A stretch of 64,000 nt of DNA, from positions 1 to 64,000 of the forward strand of contig NZ_JAUAOA010000002.1 of NCBI RefSeq assembly GCF_030542965.1, written 5' to 3'. The DNA comes from Azotosporobacter soli (lineage in GTDB: Bacteria > Bacillota > Negativicutes > SG130). This document shows, one piece after another, positions 42,217 through 50,945 of the stretch (positions are counted from its first letter, which is position 1; each line of letters begins with the position of its first letter). The translations under genes were made by a program, and so were the position numbers. The notes below the pieces were generated by a model that worked only from the letters and a program-made list of their open reading frames with translations, was not told the origin of the DNA and did not search any database.

Positions 42217-43968
42217 ATGCCTATATCCTATCCGCACTTGCCAAGCATCGGAATTCATTTATTCGTCATCATAGCGCTGACCGCCTTGGTCGCCTATCTC
42301 TGGCACTATCGCCGCGTGCCCGGCGTAGCGACATTCATGCTCACCACAGTACTTCGCGTCCTCTGGCTGACCGGCGCAGTGATCATTTCGGAAAGTTCCA
42401 GTCCGTTCTGGCAGTCTTTCTGGAACAAGGTATCCTGGACCGCCGGCATCGCCCTCGTCCCTGCCTGGCTGGTGCTGGTTCTGCAAATTTCCGGCCAAGA
42501 CGCCTGGCTCACCCGACGCCGGTTTGCGTCGCTTGTTGCGCTGCCGATTCTCTTTTCGCTGCTGGTCTTCAGCAACGAATGGCATGGCTGGCTGGACACG
42601 GGTACGCCTCTGCATTGGATGATACTTGGCTACAGCTATTTGCTGGTTCTATTCTGTTACTATTTCAATTTGCGCTGGATCAGGCAGTCCTCCGGTTTGC
42701 GTCGTTGGCAGGCGATCGCCGTCGCGCTTGCCCCGCTCTTCAGCGTTGCCGGTCAGGTTCTCAGCGTCAGTGCAAACTTAACCAACCAGTCGTCTGATTT
42801 TAAGTTACTCCTGCCAATTGGTTTTCTGTTGGCAAGCTTGATCTGGTTCTGGGCGCTCTTGTATCTGCGCGTCTTTACGCTTGTACCGGTTGCAAAAGAC
42901 GCCGTAATCACTGCAATGAGCGACGGCTTCGTCGTGGTCGATTACCAGGGTTACATCTATGAATTGAATCCGGCTGCGGCAGCAACATTGTCGATAGCGT
43001 CAGGCGAAGCCGTCGGGCGTCCTGCAACCGAAATCTTCTCAGTTTGGCCGGCACTAAATGAGATCGCATTACAGCGTAACGTGACGGAGCAGGAAACGCT
43101 CTATGAGCGCGCCGACGGCGATCGCTACTACACACTGCAGAGCGCGCCGCTGAGCGATCCGGGCGGCCGTTTTCTCGGCACGGTGATTATCTGGCACGAT
43201 ACCACCGAACGCCACCTCGCGCACGCGCAGCTTAAGCTGATGGAAGAATCACGCCGCCGTCTGCTGGCCAATATTTCGCATGATTTGCGTACGCCGGTCA
43301 GTTCCGTTCTGGGGCATTCTGAACTGTTGTTAGAAGAGATCATCGATTCGCCCGAACAGCAACGAACCTACCTGAAACGCATCCATGCCAAGATGCTCGG
43401 CTTCAACCGCCTGATCCAGGATCTCTTTGAGCTGGCCCGGATCGAATCGCAATCCGATCGCTTTCGCATGGCACGCCTGCCGCTCGCGCCGCTGATTGAA
43501 AAAGTGTATGAAAAATACCTCTCCGATGTGCAAAACGCCGCAATCCGCTTCCACTGCGACATTTCCATTGCAGCCGACATTTTCGTATCGGTCGATGAAG
43601 ATCGCCTCGATCAGGTCTTTGCGAACCTGATCGCCAATGCGACGCGCTACGTCAGCAAACAAGGCTCCATCGTCATTCGTTGCTCACTTACGGCTCTCAA
43701 TCCGGAAGGCGAAGCATTCCCCGACGGCAAATCGATGGCACTGCTGTCGGTAAGCGATGACGGGCCGGGAATTCCGTCCGAACACATCGCCAATATTTTT
43801 GAACGTTTCTACCGGGGCAACGAATCGCAGAGCGCCGCTTCGGAACATAGCGGTCTCGGCTTGGCCATCTCCAAGGAAATCGTCATCGCACATGGCGGCA
43901 AAATCTGGGTCGATGAAGCCGCACAACAAGGCTGTACCATTTGTTTCTCTTTGCCCATCCTCGATTGA
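42217..43968 (+). CDS. Sensor histidine kinase with 7TM N-terminus and PAS domain
   Basis: Membrane kinase of 583 residues. Seven hydrophobic segments fill residues 8-225, in the style of the histidine-kinase 7TM region. A PAS domain follows (VITAMSDGFVVVDYQGYIYELNPAA). HisKA has LLANISHDLRTPVSSVLGHSELL with the phospho-acceptor His, and HATPase_c has VFANLIANATRYV, SVSDDGPGIP and HSGLGLAISKEIV. No response regulator is adjacent, so it is an orphan kinase. TGGAGGATC lies ahead of the ATG. Confidence 0.94.
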   Translation: MPISYPHLPSIGIHLFVIIALTALVAYLWHYRRVPGVATFMLTTVLRVLWLTGAVIISESSSPFWQSFWNKVSWTAGIALVPAWLVLVLQISGQDAWLTRRRFASLVALPILFSLLVFSNEWHGWLDTGTPLHWMILGYSYLLVLFCYYFNLRWIRQSSGLRRWQAIAVALAPLFSVAGQVLSVSANLTNQSSDFKLLLPIGFLLASLIWFWALLYLRVFTLVPVAKDAVITAMSDGFVVVDYQGYIYELNPAAAATLSIASGEAVGRPATEIFSVWPALNEIALQRNVTEQETLYERADGDRYYTLQSAPLSDPGGRFLGTVIIWHDTTERHLAHAQLKLMEESRRRLLANISHDLRTPVSSVLGHSELLLEEIIDSPEQQRTYLKRIHAKMLGFNRLIQDLFELARIESQSDRFRMARLPLAPLIEKVYEKYLSDVQNAAIRFHCDISIAADIFVSVDEDRLDQVFANLIANATRYVSKQGSIVIRCSLTALNPEGEAFPDGKSMALLSVSDDGPGIPSEHIANIFERFYRGNESQSAASEHSGLGLAISKEIVIAHGGKIWVDEAAQQGCTICFSLPILD

Positions 43969-43974
43969 AAAACG

Positions 43975-44006
43975 AACACGCCCCAACAGCAGTTGAGGCG
44001 TGTTTT
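43975..44006 (+). terminator. Terminator after the 7TM kinase
   Basis: AACACGCC / GGCGTGTT with an inner CAAC/GTTG stem and a short loop, followed by TTTT, directly after the stop. Confidence 0.8.
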
Positions 44007-44085
44007 CATTTCCCACTCACAGACCATCGTCGCATGACGCTCGCGCAAAAAAAACGCGGCGATTACCTTGGTCTGCATGCTTTTG

Positions 44086-44745
44086 CTATGCGCGCGCCAG
44101 ATTCGCCTCGCGCCGCAGTTTTTTCTTGCTGTTTACGATTTCATTCACCTTTACGGCCATGATATCGATGGCCACTTTATTGTAGCCGCCTTCGGGTATG
44201 ATAATGTCAGCATAGCGTTTTGTCGGCTCGACAAATTGCAGATGCATCGGTCTTACCACATTCAAATATTGCTCGATGACCGAGTCGATCGTTCTGCCGC
44301 GCTCTTTTATATCGCGCTGCAGCCGTCTCACAATGCGGACGTCTGCGTCGGTGTCGACGAACAGCTTGATATCAAGCATGTTTCTGATTTCCGGTTCGAC
44401 CAGTATCAAGATTCCCTCTAAAATGATGATGTCTTTTGACGACACGCTGACCGTTTCAGGTTTGCGATTATGTATTTCAAAATCGTAAATCGGCTTTTCG
44501 ATCGACTTGCCGCTGATCAAAGCCTGTAAGTGACTTAGCAATAGATCCGTATCAAACGCATCCGGATGGTCGTAATTCGTCTTGATTCTTTCTTCAAACG
44601 ACAGCGCGCTTTGATCCTTGTAATAACTGTCCTGTTCAATCTTGACGATGCTCTCTTTCGGCAGCGCATTATAAATTTCATTGGCCACCGTGCTCTTTCC
44701 GGATCCGGTTCCCCCCGCAATGCCAATTACAATCGGTTTATTCAT
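44086..44745 (-). CDS. udk: Uridine kinase
   Basis: Pyrimidine salvage kinase (uridine/cytidine to monophosphate), 219 residues. The P-loop GGTGSGKST is at 11-19. [28 protein letters not shown] is the family substrate region, and [15 protein letters not shown] and [27 protein letters not shown] are also characteristic. The C-terminus ends [24 protein letters not shown]. The ATG at 44745 follows GGAGGAG; an upstream ATG pair precedes the ribosome site and is rejected. A TATAAT at about 44795 could be its -10 box. Confidence 0.95.
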   Translation of the reverse strand: MNKPIVIGIAGGTGSGKSTVANEIYNALPKESIVKIEQDSYYKDQSALSFEERIKTNYDHPDAFDTDLLLSHLQALISGKSIEKPIYDFEIHNRKPETVSVSSKDIIILEGILILVEPEIRNMLDIKLFVDTDADVRIVRRLQRDIKERGRTIDSVIEQYLNVVRPMHLQFVEPTKRYADIIIPEGGYNKVAIDIMAVKVNEIVNSKKKLRREANLARA

Positions 44746-44930
44746 CTGTGGTTGCTCCTCCGCGTCAACTTTCATCATTTTCTTTTAAGTATTATACCTT
44801 ACGCAGCAAAAAATTTCCGCTACATTTCAAAAAACAGTGCTCTCTTTTTAAACGAAACAGGTTCCATTCGACAAAACACTCAATCTCCTGTACCATTAAA
44901 AGACCGAAAAACAATTTTAAAGGAGCCATC

Positions 44931-45425
44931 ATGAAAAAAAGCATGCTGTTCATCTTTTTCCTCGTCGCATCCCTTGCCGCGTACGCCTATCACAGTACTT
45001 TAGCCTACGATCAGCGCAGCGCCGCAAACTTATCGGCCTACTGCAACATTGATTTTCGCAGCGTCCTCGAACCGCAAACAAATCAGATTACCGGCGCCAC
45101 CTTATCGATCGTCGATTTCCGTTACGCCGCCCCGCCGCTGGAAAGCTTTTTCCGCATCACGGTCGACGGTCAATCCTATACGCTTACTGCCGTGTCGATT
45201 TCCGCGAGGCCGCCAAGCTATTCTCCCGACGGCTTAGCAAGCGGAAAATCGCTGCAGCACACCAATACTTTATTCGTCGCTTTCCCGCGCCCCGTTCTTG
45301 CGGCCATTGCGCAGGCTCAAACCGTAAGCGTTTCCTTTAAATACGCCGACAGCGCTTCGCCAATCGAACTGCCGCTAAGCGCCGTAGATTTGCAGTACTG
45401 GAAGAAACAACTGCCCGCTTTTTAA
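44931..45425 (+). CDS. Hypothetical exported protein, 164 residues
   Basis: No family recognised. A signal peptide or membrane anchor (KSMLFIFFLVASLAAYAYHSTLA) leads to a beta-rich mature domain: CNIDFRSVLEPQTNQITGATLSIVDFRY, FFRITVDGQSYTLTAVSISA, VSFKYADSASPIELPLSAVDLQYW. It could be a small periplasmic beta-sandwich. AAAGGAG stands six bases before the ATG. A plausible promoter (TCGACA, 17 bases, TACCAT) lies at about 44869-44897. It is monocistronic. Confidence 0.8.
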   Translation: MKKSMLFIFFLVASLAAYAYHSTLAYDQRSAANLSAYCNIDFRSVLEPQTNQITGATLSIVDFRYAAPPLESFFRITVDGQSYTLTAVSISARPPSYSPDGLASGKSLQHTNTLFVAFPRPVLAAIAQAQTVSVSFKYADSASPIELPLSAVDLQYWKKQLPAF

Positions 45426-45469
45426 GCTTGGCCATACTCTCTCAGCACTTCGTATCACCGTTCATTTAA

Positions 45470-45505
45470 AAGAGCACTGCAGGGCCATCGCCTTGCAGTG
45501 CTCTT
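45470..45505. terminator. Bidirectional terminator
   Basis: AAGAGCACTGCA / TGCAGTGCTCTT around a twelve-base loop, between two convergent small genes. Confidence 0.85.
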
Positions 45506-45520
45506 ATTTGCTTGTCGAAA

Positions 45521-45847
45521 TTATTTCTTTGTTTTTCCGCCGTTTAGGTTCTTCTGCAGCATCATCGCAGCCGCCTGCACTTCATTTTTCGTCTTACCGC
45601 CGATGACGATGCGATATTCCGGTTTCCACCACGATCCGCCGACTTTACCGAAGAGAATGTTGATCTTCGGATGCGCTTTCGTTGTTTTCTTAATGCCGCG
45701 CAAAATATAGCCCTTCAACAGAACAAATATCGTCAAGGACAATTCGCTGCGCATCGGATTTTGCACCCGGTATAGTTTATTGTCACCTTTAACCACAGGT
45801 TTGTCATTCAATTGCATTTGCATTTCTTGTTTATATTGATGTTGCAC
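45521..45847 (-). CDS. Hypothetical protein, 108 residues
   Basis: Unrecognised small basic protein. It has no signal peptide; one moderately hydrophobic strand-helix (SELSLTIFVLLKGYILRGI) is flanked by Lys-rich segments, and it ends KNEVQAAAMMLQKNLNGGKTKK. The GTG start at 45847 follows AGGAGAGAG. The middle (INILFGKVGGSWWKPEYRIVIGGKTKNEV) resembles a small alpha/beta domain with Trp pair. It sits downstream of the thiol-redox operon with a 97-base gap. Confidence 0.65.
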   Translation of the reverse strand: MQHQYKQEMQMQLNDKPVVKGDNKLYRVQNPMRSELSLTIFVLLKGYILRGIKKTTKAHPKINILFGKVGGSWWKPEYRIVIGGKTKNEVQAAAMMLQKNLNGGKTKK

Positions 45848-45943
45848 GTGTCTCTCTCCTAATTCGCATTTTATTTTGATTTTATCAGGTATTCTGCAAA
45901 AAACATATACCAAACGAAAAAAAAGTTGCCGTGCGCGTAATTT

Positions 45944-46444
45944 CTATAGTCCGCTCAGTACGTTTTCCAACTCAGCCATCGTCACCGTTCCCGTTTTGCG
46001 ATAACGGATTACGCCCTGCGCGTCGACGACGAGCGTCGTAGGCACGGAACGTATCCTAAAATCACGGGCAATGTTGCCTTCCGCATCGAGCAATACCGGA
46101 AAATCATAGCCGTTATTGCTTAAAAATGCGCCGACGGCATCGCCGGATTCCTGAATATTAATCGCCTTGAATTCAACATTCGCCGAATACTGTTTGGCAA
46201 ATTGATTCAGTTCAGGCAACTCTTCCCGGCAGGGCGGACACCAGGTAGCCCAGAAATTCAAGACATACGGTTTGCCTGGCATGCCGACTTGGACGCTCTG
46301 CCCGTTCAAATCACTGGCGTTAAATAGCGGTATACTCTTGCCGACCGTTACGCCCGTTTCCTCGGCGGCAGCTTTATCGATAAACGCAAAGCCAAGCAAA
46401 AACGTGAAAAGAAGCAAACCCGTCATCCAGCGTGATTTACACAT
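45944..46444 (-). CDS. TlpA/ResA family thiol-disulfide oxidoreductase
   Basis: Membrane-anchored or exported thioredoxin-like protein, 166 residues. After the signal anchor (RWMTGLLLFTFLLGFAFIDKAAA) comes FNASDLNGQSVQVG, then the redox site NFWATWCPPCREELPEL and the cis-Pro loop SVPTTLVVD. It receives electrons from CcdA and reduces periplasmic disulfides, for example in cytochrome c maturation. The ATG at 46444 is eight bases from AAAGGAG. It is the last gene of TetR-TlpA-CcdA-TlpA and a close paralog of the gene at 47168-47704. Confidence 0.92.
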   Translation of the reverse strand: MCKSRWMTGLLLFTFLLGFAFIDKAAAEETGVTVGKSIPLFNASDLNGQSVQVGMPGKPYVLNFWATWCPPCREELPELNQFAKQYSANVEFKAINIQESGDAVGAFLSNNGYDFPVLLDAEGNIARDFRIRSVPTTLVVDAQGVIRYRKTGTVTMAELENVLSGL

Positions 46445-46457
46445 ACACATTTCTCCT

Positions 46458-47159
46458 TTATGCAAATAAGGACCAGATGATTCCGATCCCTTTCCCCAGC
46501 CAGTCCAGCCAAATCAACAAACCCAGCAGAATCAGCAGATAACCGGCTGCGCGTTGTATCTGCGGCAAATATTGATAGACAGCGCGCAGTCGAAACAAAT
46601 AACGCCGCAAGACAACGACCAAGAGAAAAAACGGGATGGAAAAGCCCAGCGCATAAACGAAAAGCAGCGCCGCGCCAATGCCGACCGTAGCCGAACCGCT
46701 CGCATAAACGAGAATCGCCGCAAGAATCGGCCCTGTGCAGGGCGTCCAGCCGACCGTAAACGAAACGCCCAAAAGGAATGCGCCGAACGGTCCCTGAAAC
46801 GCCCGGGACAGCAGCGGCCGGTACTCCCGCTCCAGCAGGCCAATGCGAATAACGCCCGACAACGTCAGCCCCATTACGATGATGACTAACGCGCCTATCT
46901 TTTGAATTTCCAACTGATACTCAAAAAACCATTCGCCGAGCAGCGATGCGGTAGCTCCCATCAAAATAAATACGACCGTAAAGCCGGCCAAAAAGCACAG
47001 TGCATTGACGTATATCTTCCAGGAACGTTCATCCTCTCCGTCAACCGAACCGGCCAGCACCGCAGAAAAAGTCGGCAGCATCGGCAATACGCACGGTGAA
47101 ACAAAGGAGAGCAGCCCTGCCAAAAAAACGCCGATCAGACTGATATTTCCCAACTCCAT
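46458..47159 (-). CDS. ccdA: CcdA-type thiol-disulfide transmembrane electron carrier
   Basis: Six-helix inner membrane protein of 233 residues that passes electrons from cytoplasmic thioredoxin to periplasmic thioredoxin-like partners. Paired cysteines lie in SFVSPCVLPMLP (helix 1) and VGWTPCTGPILA (helix 4). GVFLAGLLSF at the start and LLVVVLRRYLFRL are typical. The ATG at 47159 follows TAGGTGG. It is flanked by two TlpA-like genes with 8- and 13-base gaps, which are surely its partners. Confidence 0.93.
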   Translation of the reverse strand: MELGNISLIGVFLAGLLSFVSPCVLPMLPTFSAVLAGSVDGEDERSWKIYVNALCFLAGFTVVFILMGATASLLGEWFFEYQLEIQKIGALVIIVMGLTLSGVIRIGLLEREYRPLLSRAFQGPFGAFLLGVSFTVGWTPCTGPILAAILVYASGSATVGIGAALLFVYALGFSIPFFLLVVVLRRYLFRLRAVYQYLPQIQRAAGYLLILLGLLIWLDWLGKGIGIIWSLFA

Positions 47160-47167
47160 TTTTCCAC

Positions 47168-47704
47168 CTACCATCCTTTGATAACTGATTCCAATTCAGC
47201 CAGCGTAACCTCGCCGCTTTTACGATAGCGGATGATGCCTTTGCCATCAATCACGAGGGTAGTCGGAATCGCCGTAATCTTATAACGTTGGGCAACCGTA
47301 CCATCCTTATCCAAAAGCACTGGCAACGCATAGCCGCCCTGACGCAGAAAGTCGTCCACTTTCTTTTCGGATTCCTGCAAATTAATCGCCTGAAATTCAA
47401 CCTTGCCCTGATATTTATGCGCAAACGCAACCAGTTCCGGAAATTCTTCACGGCAGGGCGGACACCAACTGGCCCAAAAATTCAAGACATAGACCTTGCC
47501 GACTTCACCGATCGGCGTCTTTTTGCCTTCCAGACTATCCAGCGTAAACGAAGGAGCGACTTTGCCGACGGTCACGCCCGTTTCGCTCGTCGTTTGTTGC
47601 TTTTCAGGCATCTTTTCCGCGGTCTTATTCGTGCCGAACAAACTGTATCCGCCAATGAGCAATGCAATAATGAGTACAATGCCCCAAACATATTTACGCA
47701 ACAT
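47168..47704 (-). CDS. TlpA/ResA family thiol-disulfide oxidoreductase
   Basis: Membrane-anchored thioredoxin-like protein, 178 residues, with N-terminal anchor YVWGIVLIIALLIGGYSLF. FTLDSLEGKKTPIG leads to the redox site NFWASWCPPCREEFPEL and the cis-Pro loop AIPTTLVID. Its C-terminal half is strongly similar to that of the second TlpA at 45944 (GVIRYRKTG/GIIRYRKSG), so a duplication around ccdA is likely. The start at 47704 overlaps the end of the TetR gene by 11 bases. Confidence 0.92.
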   Translation of the reverse strand: MLRKYVWGIVLIIALLIGGYSLFGTNKTAEKMPEKQQTTSETGVTVGKVAPSFTLDSLEGKKTPIGEVGKVYVLNFWASWCPPCREEFPELVAFAHKYQGKVEFQAINLQESEKKVDDFLRQGGYALPVLLDKDGTVAQRYKITAIPTTLVIDGKGIIRYRKSGEVTLAELESVIKGW

Positions 47705-48296
47705 CCTCTCTCCCTTCATCCGCAATATTGACCATTTTTTTTATCACGTCGGCAATATCAGCCAGCGTTTGAACGTCCTGCCTGTTTTTCATCAGCATAA
47801 TACCGCCTTCGAGCATCGCCACAATGGACTGCGCTAATTTTCCGCTCTCCATCGGAAGCGGCAGTTCTTCCTCTTCTCTGATTTCATCCAGAATTATTTT
47901 CAAGTGACTGATCCATACTTCAAACATCCGATTTAATTTTTGCCGAAACAGTTCATCATGTTCACTGAGCTCGAGCGCCAAATTGCCGAAAAAACAGCCG
48001 CATTTACCGCCGTCCGCCTTTTGATTGCAAAGCGCGCCTTCCAGCATCTTTCTGATTTTGTCCTTAGCCGTCATTTCCGCAGTAAAAATGCCGCACACTA
48101 CACGCTGGTTCCATTTTTCAAAACAATAGTCGACAATCGCCAGCCCCAACTCCTGTTTGGAAGAGAAATAATGATAAAACTGCCCTTTGCCGATTTGCGC
48201 CGCCTGCAAAATACCCTGCAGCGAAGTGCTTGCATATCCTTTTGAATGCAGACTTTCCACTGCACTTTCAATAATCTCCTGTCGTCGCTCCGCCAC
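47694..48296 (-). CDS. TetR/AcrR family regulator of the thiol-redox operon
   Basis: Repressor of about 200 residues. DNA-binding part: QEIIESAVESLHSKGYASTSLQGIL, then IGKGQFYHYFSSKQELGLAI. The ligand domain contains a cysteine pair in LCNQKADGGKCGCFFGNLALELSEH, possibly redox- or metal-responsive. It overlaps the downstream TlpA gene and so heads the operon. The GTG at 48296 fits the spacing from GCGGAG; an upstream in-frame part covers the promoter. A TACCAAC-CA-GTCGGTA palindrome lies 24 bases upstream and is the probable operator. Confidence 0.87.
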   Translation of the reverse strand: MAERRQEIIESAVESLHSKGYASTSLQGILQAAQIGKGQFYHYFSSKQELGLAIVDYCFEKWNQRVVCGIFTAEMTAKDKIRKMLEGALCNQKADGGKCGCFFGNLALELSEHDELFRQKLNRMFEVWISHLKIILDEIREEEELPLPMESGKLAQSIVAMLEGGIMLMKNRQDVQTLADIADVIKKMVNIADEGREDVA

Positions 48297-48319
48297 GCCA
48301 TCATCTCCGCTATTTTCTA

Positions 48320-48335
48320 TACCAACCAGTCGGTA
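48320..48335 (-). promoter_or_regulatory. Predicted TetR operator of the thiol-redox operon
   Basis: TACCAACCAGTCGGTA, an inverted repeat with one mismatch per arm, just ahead of the TetR gene. The ACC-AGTC-GGT theme resembles sites of Bacillus LmrA/YxaF-type repressors. Confidence 0.6.
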
Positions 48336-48389
48336 CAGAAACAGTATATGGCATCTTCTTTTGCGAGTCAAATGACGCTTCCAATTTTA

Positions 48390-49343
48390 CTAATACGCAA
48401 GCATATTAAACAGATAGCCCGTCACGATAATGGATACGGTCAGAATTCCTGCGAACAGCATGATCAATTGCGTCTTCATGACTTTGCGCAAGATGATCAT
48501 TTCGGGAAAACTGATCGCCGAGACCGCCATCATAAACGCCAGCACCGTACCGACCGGAAGCCCTTTTTCCATCAACGCATAGATGATCGGCACCATCCCT
48601 GACGCACTGTTGTATAGCGGAATCCCGATGCCGACGACAAGCGGCACTGCCAACACATTCTCTCTTCCGGCATAGGCGACTAAAAAATCTTCCGGCACAT
48701 AGCCATGAATAAAACCGCCGATACTGAGCGCGACCAGGATATACGGCGTGATCTGACGCAATAAGCTAAGCGTAAACTGCAACGCTTCTTTGCACCTTTG
48801 ATAAAACGTCAGCGTAAGCCTTTCCACCTGCTTCTTGCAACTCGTTAGCTGGACATCTTCTTCCAACAAACGTTCCATTCCCAGTTTGCCGATAAGGATG
48901 CCGCACAGGACGGCGATGATAAAGCCGCTTGTCACATACATCAGGGCGACTTTCCAGCCAAATAGGCTCCACAGCATGATCACTGCGACGTCATTGACCA
49001 TGGGCGATGCGACCAGGAACGAAAACGTTACCCCAAGCGGAACGCCCGCCTCTATCAAACCGATAAAGAGAGGCACCGCCGAGCAGGAGCAAAACGGCGT
49101 GGCTACGCCAATCAGTCCGGCTGTAATATGGCCTGTCAACGTTCGCTGTCTGCCCAGCAGTTCTTTTACCTTGAGCGGTGAAATGTACGAGCGGAGAACT
49201 GAAATGATAAAGATCGCACAACTAAGCCAAACCAGTATTTTCGGCGTATCGTAAATAAAAAACTGCAGCGCAGCCGCCAAATGATCCTCTTTTGCCATGC
49301 CCAGCCAACCGTACACAACCAGGTTTGCAAATTCTTCAAACAC
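48390..49343 (-). CDS. Permease of the ArsP/DUF318 family
   Basis: Inner membrane permease of 317 residues with about eight to ten helices. The family motif ATPFCSCSAVPLFIGLIEAGVPLG carries a Cys-x-Cys, and a second repeat has GIPLYNSASGMVPIIYALMEKGLP. Members include ArsP, which exports trivalent organoarsenicals, and related metal permeases. The gene follows ArsN1- and ArsN2-like genes, which supports an arsenic role. A central cytoplasmic loop has one Cys (QLTSCKKQ). The GTG start follows GAGGCG. Confidence 0.88.
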   Translation of the reverse strand: MFEEFANLVVYGWLGMAKEDHLAAALQFFIYDTPKILVWLSCAIFIISVLRSYISPLKVKELLGRQRTLTGHITAGLIGVATPFCSCSAVPLFIGLIEAGVPLGVTFSFLVASPMVNDVAVIMLWSLFGWKVALMYVTSGFIIAVLCGILIGKLGMERLLEEDVQLTSCKKQVERLTLTFYQRCKEALQFTLSLLRQITPYILVALSIGGFIHGYVPEDFLVAYAGRENVLAVPLVVGIGIPLYNSASGMVPIIYALMEKGLPVGTVLAFMMAVSAISFPEMIILRKVMKTQLIMLFAGILTVSIIVTGYLFNMLAY

Positions 49344-49376
49344 AATGATCGCCTCTTTTCCTTACACGTTTCATTT

Positions 49377-49865
49377 TCACAAAAGTTTTTCCATCAGCAA
49401 TACATCCTGCCACTCGCCGTCCAGCTTCCCCTGGCGCTGGTATACGCCCACCTCCCTGAACTGCATCGCTCGATACAGACTCTGGCCGGCTTCGTTGCGC
49501 TTCAGCGCGCTCAGCACGACCTTGTGGAATTCCAGTTCGCAGGCTAAACGCAGTATCGCTTCCAATAACAGTTTCCCCAGCCCGACGCCTCGACGCTCGC
49601 GCTGAATGTAAATCGACAGATCCGCCACACCGGCATAACAGTCGCGCGCACTGAACGGATTCAACGAAGCCCAGCCCACGACAGCGCCCTCTTGTTCCGC
49701 TACCAAGACGCGATAGCGCGCGCCGCGCGCGGCAAGCCATTCCTTCATATCCGCTTCGCTGCGCAGCCTTGTTTCCATTGTGGCTTGCCGATCTTCGATT
49801 CCCTGGTTATAAATTTCCGCAATTTTTGCCACATCGCCGCTTTCGGCGTCTCTCACCTTTATCAT
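49377..49865 (-). CDS. ArsN1-like GNAT acetyltransferase
   Basis: Acetyl-CoA dependent N-acetyltransferase of 162 residues. The opening IAEIYNQGIEDRQATMETRLRS, the acetyl-CoA loop ERRGVGLGKLLLEAIL and the C-terminal FREVGVYQRQGKLDGEWQDVLL match the phosphinothricin/arsinothricin acetyltransferase group, specifically the ArsN1 type that detoxifies the arsenical antibiotic arsinothricin. AGGAGG precedes the ATG. Gene order with ArsN2-like, MarR and an ArsP-like permease supports the arsenic assignment. Methionine sulfoximine or phosphinothricin are alternatives. Confidence 0.83.
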   Translation of the reverse strand: MIKVRDAESGDVAKIAEIYNQGIEDRQATMETRLRSEADMKEWLAARGARYRVLVAEQEGAVVGWASLNPFSARDCYAGVADLSIYIQRERRGVGLGKLLLEAILRLACELEFHKVVLSALKRNEAGQSLYRAMQFREVGVYQRQGKLDGEWQDVLLMEKLL

Positions 49866-49892
49866 GCCTCATACCTCCTTACTTGACGTTTT

Positions 49893-50357
49893 TTATTCCT
49901 TTTCTTCCTCAAGCAAGCTGCGATATAGACAATCGCTGCAGGCCGAGCATGCATTTTCCATCCCGGCGTCTTGCAATAGCATCGGCGGCAAAGACGCTCG
50001 ATCCGTCAGGCTAAATCCCTTGCGCAGAAAATAATCTTTCGCAGTACCGGTAAGCAGATAGATTTCCTCTATCTTTGCCTGCCTCGCATTAAAAAGAGCC
50101 TCTTCTAGCAGCGCTTTTGCAATGCCGTTATTTCGGTACGCTTTCGCCACCGCCAGCGAACGCAATAGCCCTCGTTTTCCATTTCGCCCTAAGCCAATCA
50201 CCCCAACCGCTTCCCCTTTCTTCACGGCAAGCCAGAACTGTTGTGAACCACCTTGCAGACCGCAACTCGGCAAGTCATTCGCGTTCAATAATTGAACAAT
50301 CCGTTCCGTATCAGCAGTCGTTGCCGGACGGATTTGAAAATCGCTTTCCGTTTTCAT
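49893..50357 (-). CDS. ArsN2-like GNAT acetyltransferase
   Basis: GNAT protein of 154 residues. IVQLLNANDLPSCGL, VGVIGLGRNGKRGLLRSLAVAKAYRNNGIAKALLEEAL and IYLLTGTAKDYFLRKGF, ending in ACSACSDCLYRSL, follow the ArsN2 family pattern, including the Cys-rich end (C-P/S-A-S-x-x-C). ArsN2 genes occur in ars operons but the substrate is not well established. It begins three bases before the MarR stop, so the two are co-transcribed. GAGGTGAG precedes the ATG. Confidence 0.85.
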   Translation of the reverse strand: MKTESDFQIRPATTADTERIVQLLNANDLPSCGLQGGSQQFWLAVKKGEAVGVIGLGRNGKRGLLRSLAVAKAYRNNGIAKALLEEALFNARQAKIEEIYLLTGTAKDYFLRKGFSLTDRASLPPMLLQDAGMENACSACSDCLYRSLLEEEKE

Positions 50358-50359
50358 TT

Positions 50360-50836
50360 TTATCTCACCTCGCGTTTATTCTTTGTCTCCCGATTGCGAA
50401 TCGTCGAAACGGCATTGCCGAGAAGTTCAATGCTTTCTACGATCTGCATTCTTTTTTCCTGCGGCAGAGCAGCCAGCACTTCCATAAAATGATCGCCCAT
50501 TTTTGTTTCTACGCTTTGAAACACGGCCCGTCCCGCTTCCGTAAGGATCAATGAACTATAGCGACGATCCGCGCTATTTTCCTGCCGGTCGATCAGTCCT
50601 TCCTGCACCAGTTTGTCCACTAGGCGACTGACCGTACTCTTATCGAGATTTAAGACAAGCGCCAGTTGCATCAGCGACATTTCGCCACTGCGGCCAATTT
50701 CGATAATCGCATGACACTGTCCCAAACTCAGTTCGCAGCAACCTGCCTCACTTTTTTCTAAAACCCCCAGTCCTCTTACCAATTGCCGTGTTCCCTCACG
50801 CAAGCGTCGGGCTCCCATTTGCTCTTCATTTTCCAT
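50360..50836 (-). CDS. MarR family transcriptional regulator
   Basis: Regulator of 158 residues with a winged helix: LSLGQCHAIIEIGRSGEMSLMQLALVLNLDKSTVSRLVDKLVQEGLIDRQ, wing ENSADRRYSSLILTEAG. Cysteines lie in SEAGCCELSLGQC, just where arsenical or thiol sensing could occur. It is the first gene of a probable MarR-ArsN2-ArsN1-permease operon. A TAGTTG-N7-CAACTA palindrome overlaps the -35 box and is its likely site. AAAGGAGG precedes the start. Confidence 0.88.
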   Translation of the reverse strand: MENEEQMGARRLREGTRQLVRGLGVLEKSEAGCCELSLGQCHAIIEIGRSGEMSLMQLALVLNLDKSTVSRLVDKLVQEGLIDRQENSADRRYSSLILTEAGRAVFQSVETKMGDHFMEVLAALPQEKRMQIVESIELLGNAVSTIRNRETKNKREVR

Positions 50837-50869
50837 CGCTGCAATTTGCCTCCTTTTTTTCTTGTCTAT

Positions 50870-50901
50870 AGAATACCTCGATTAGTTGTATATTGCAACT
50901 A
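50870..50901 (-). promoter_or_regulatory. Promoter with MarR operator
   Basis: Minus-strand TTGCAA and TATTCT with a 17-base spacer. The palindrome TAGTTG-TATATTG-CAACTA (50883-50901) covers the -35 box, typical of MarR repression. Confidence 0.75.
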
Positions 50902-50945
50902 TTAGTTTTTGCATCTATATTTCTTTTTTTCTTCCTGCAAAAAAA

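Noticed and set aside
42102-42797. 231-residue plus-strand frame overlapping the 7TM kinase start
   Set aside because: Different frame of the kinase gene; becomes Arg/Ala-rich noise after residue 40 and lacks a ribosome site.
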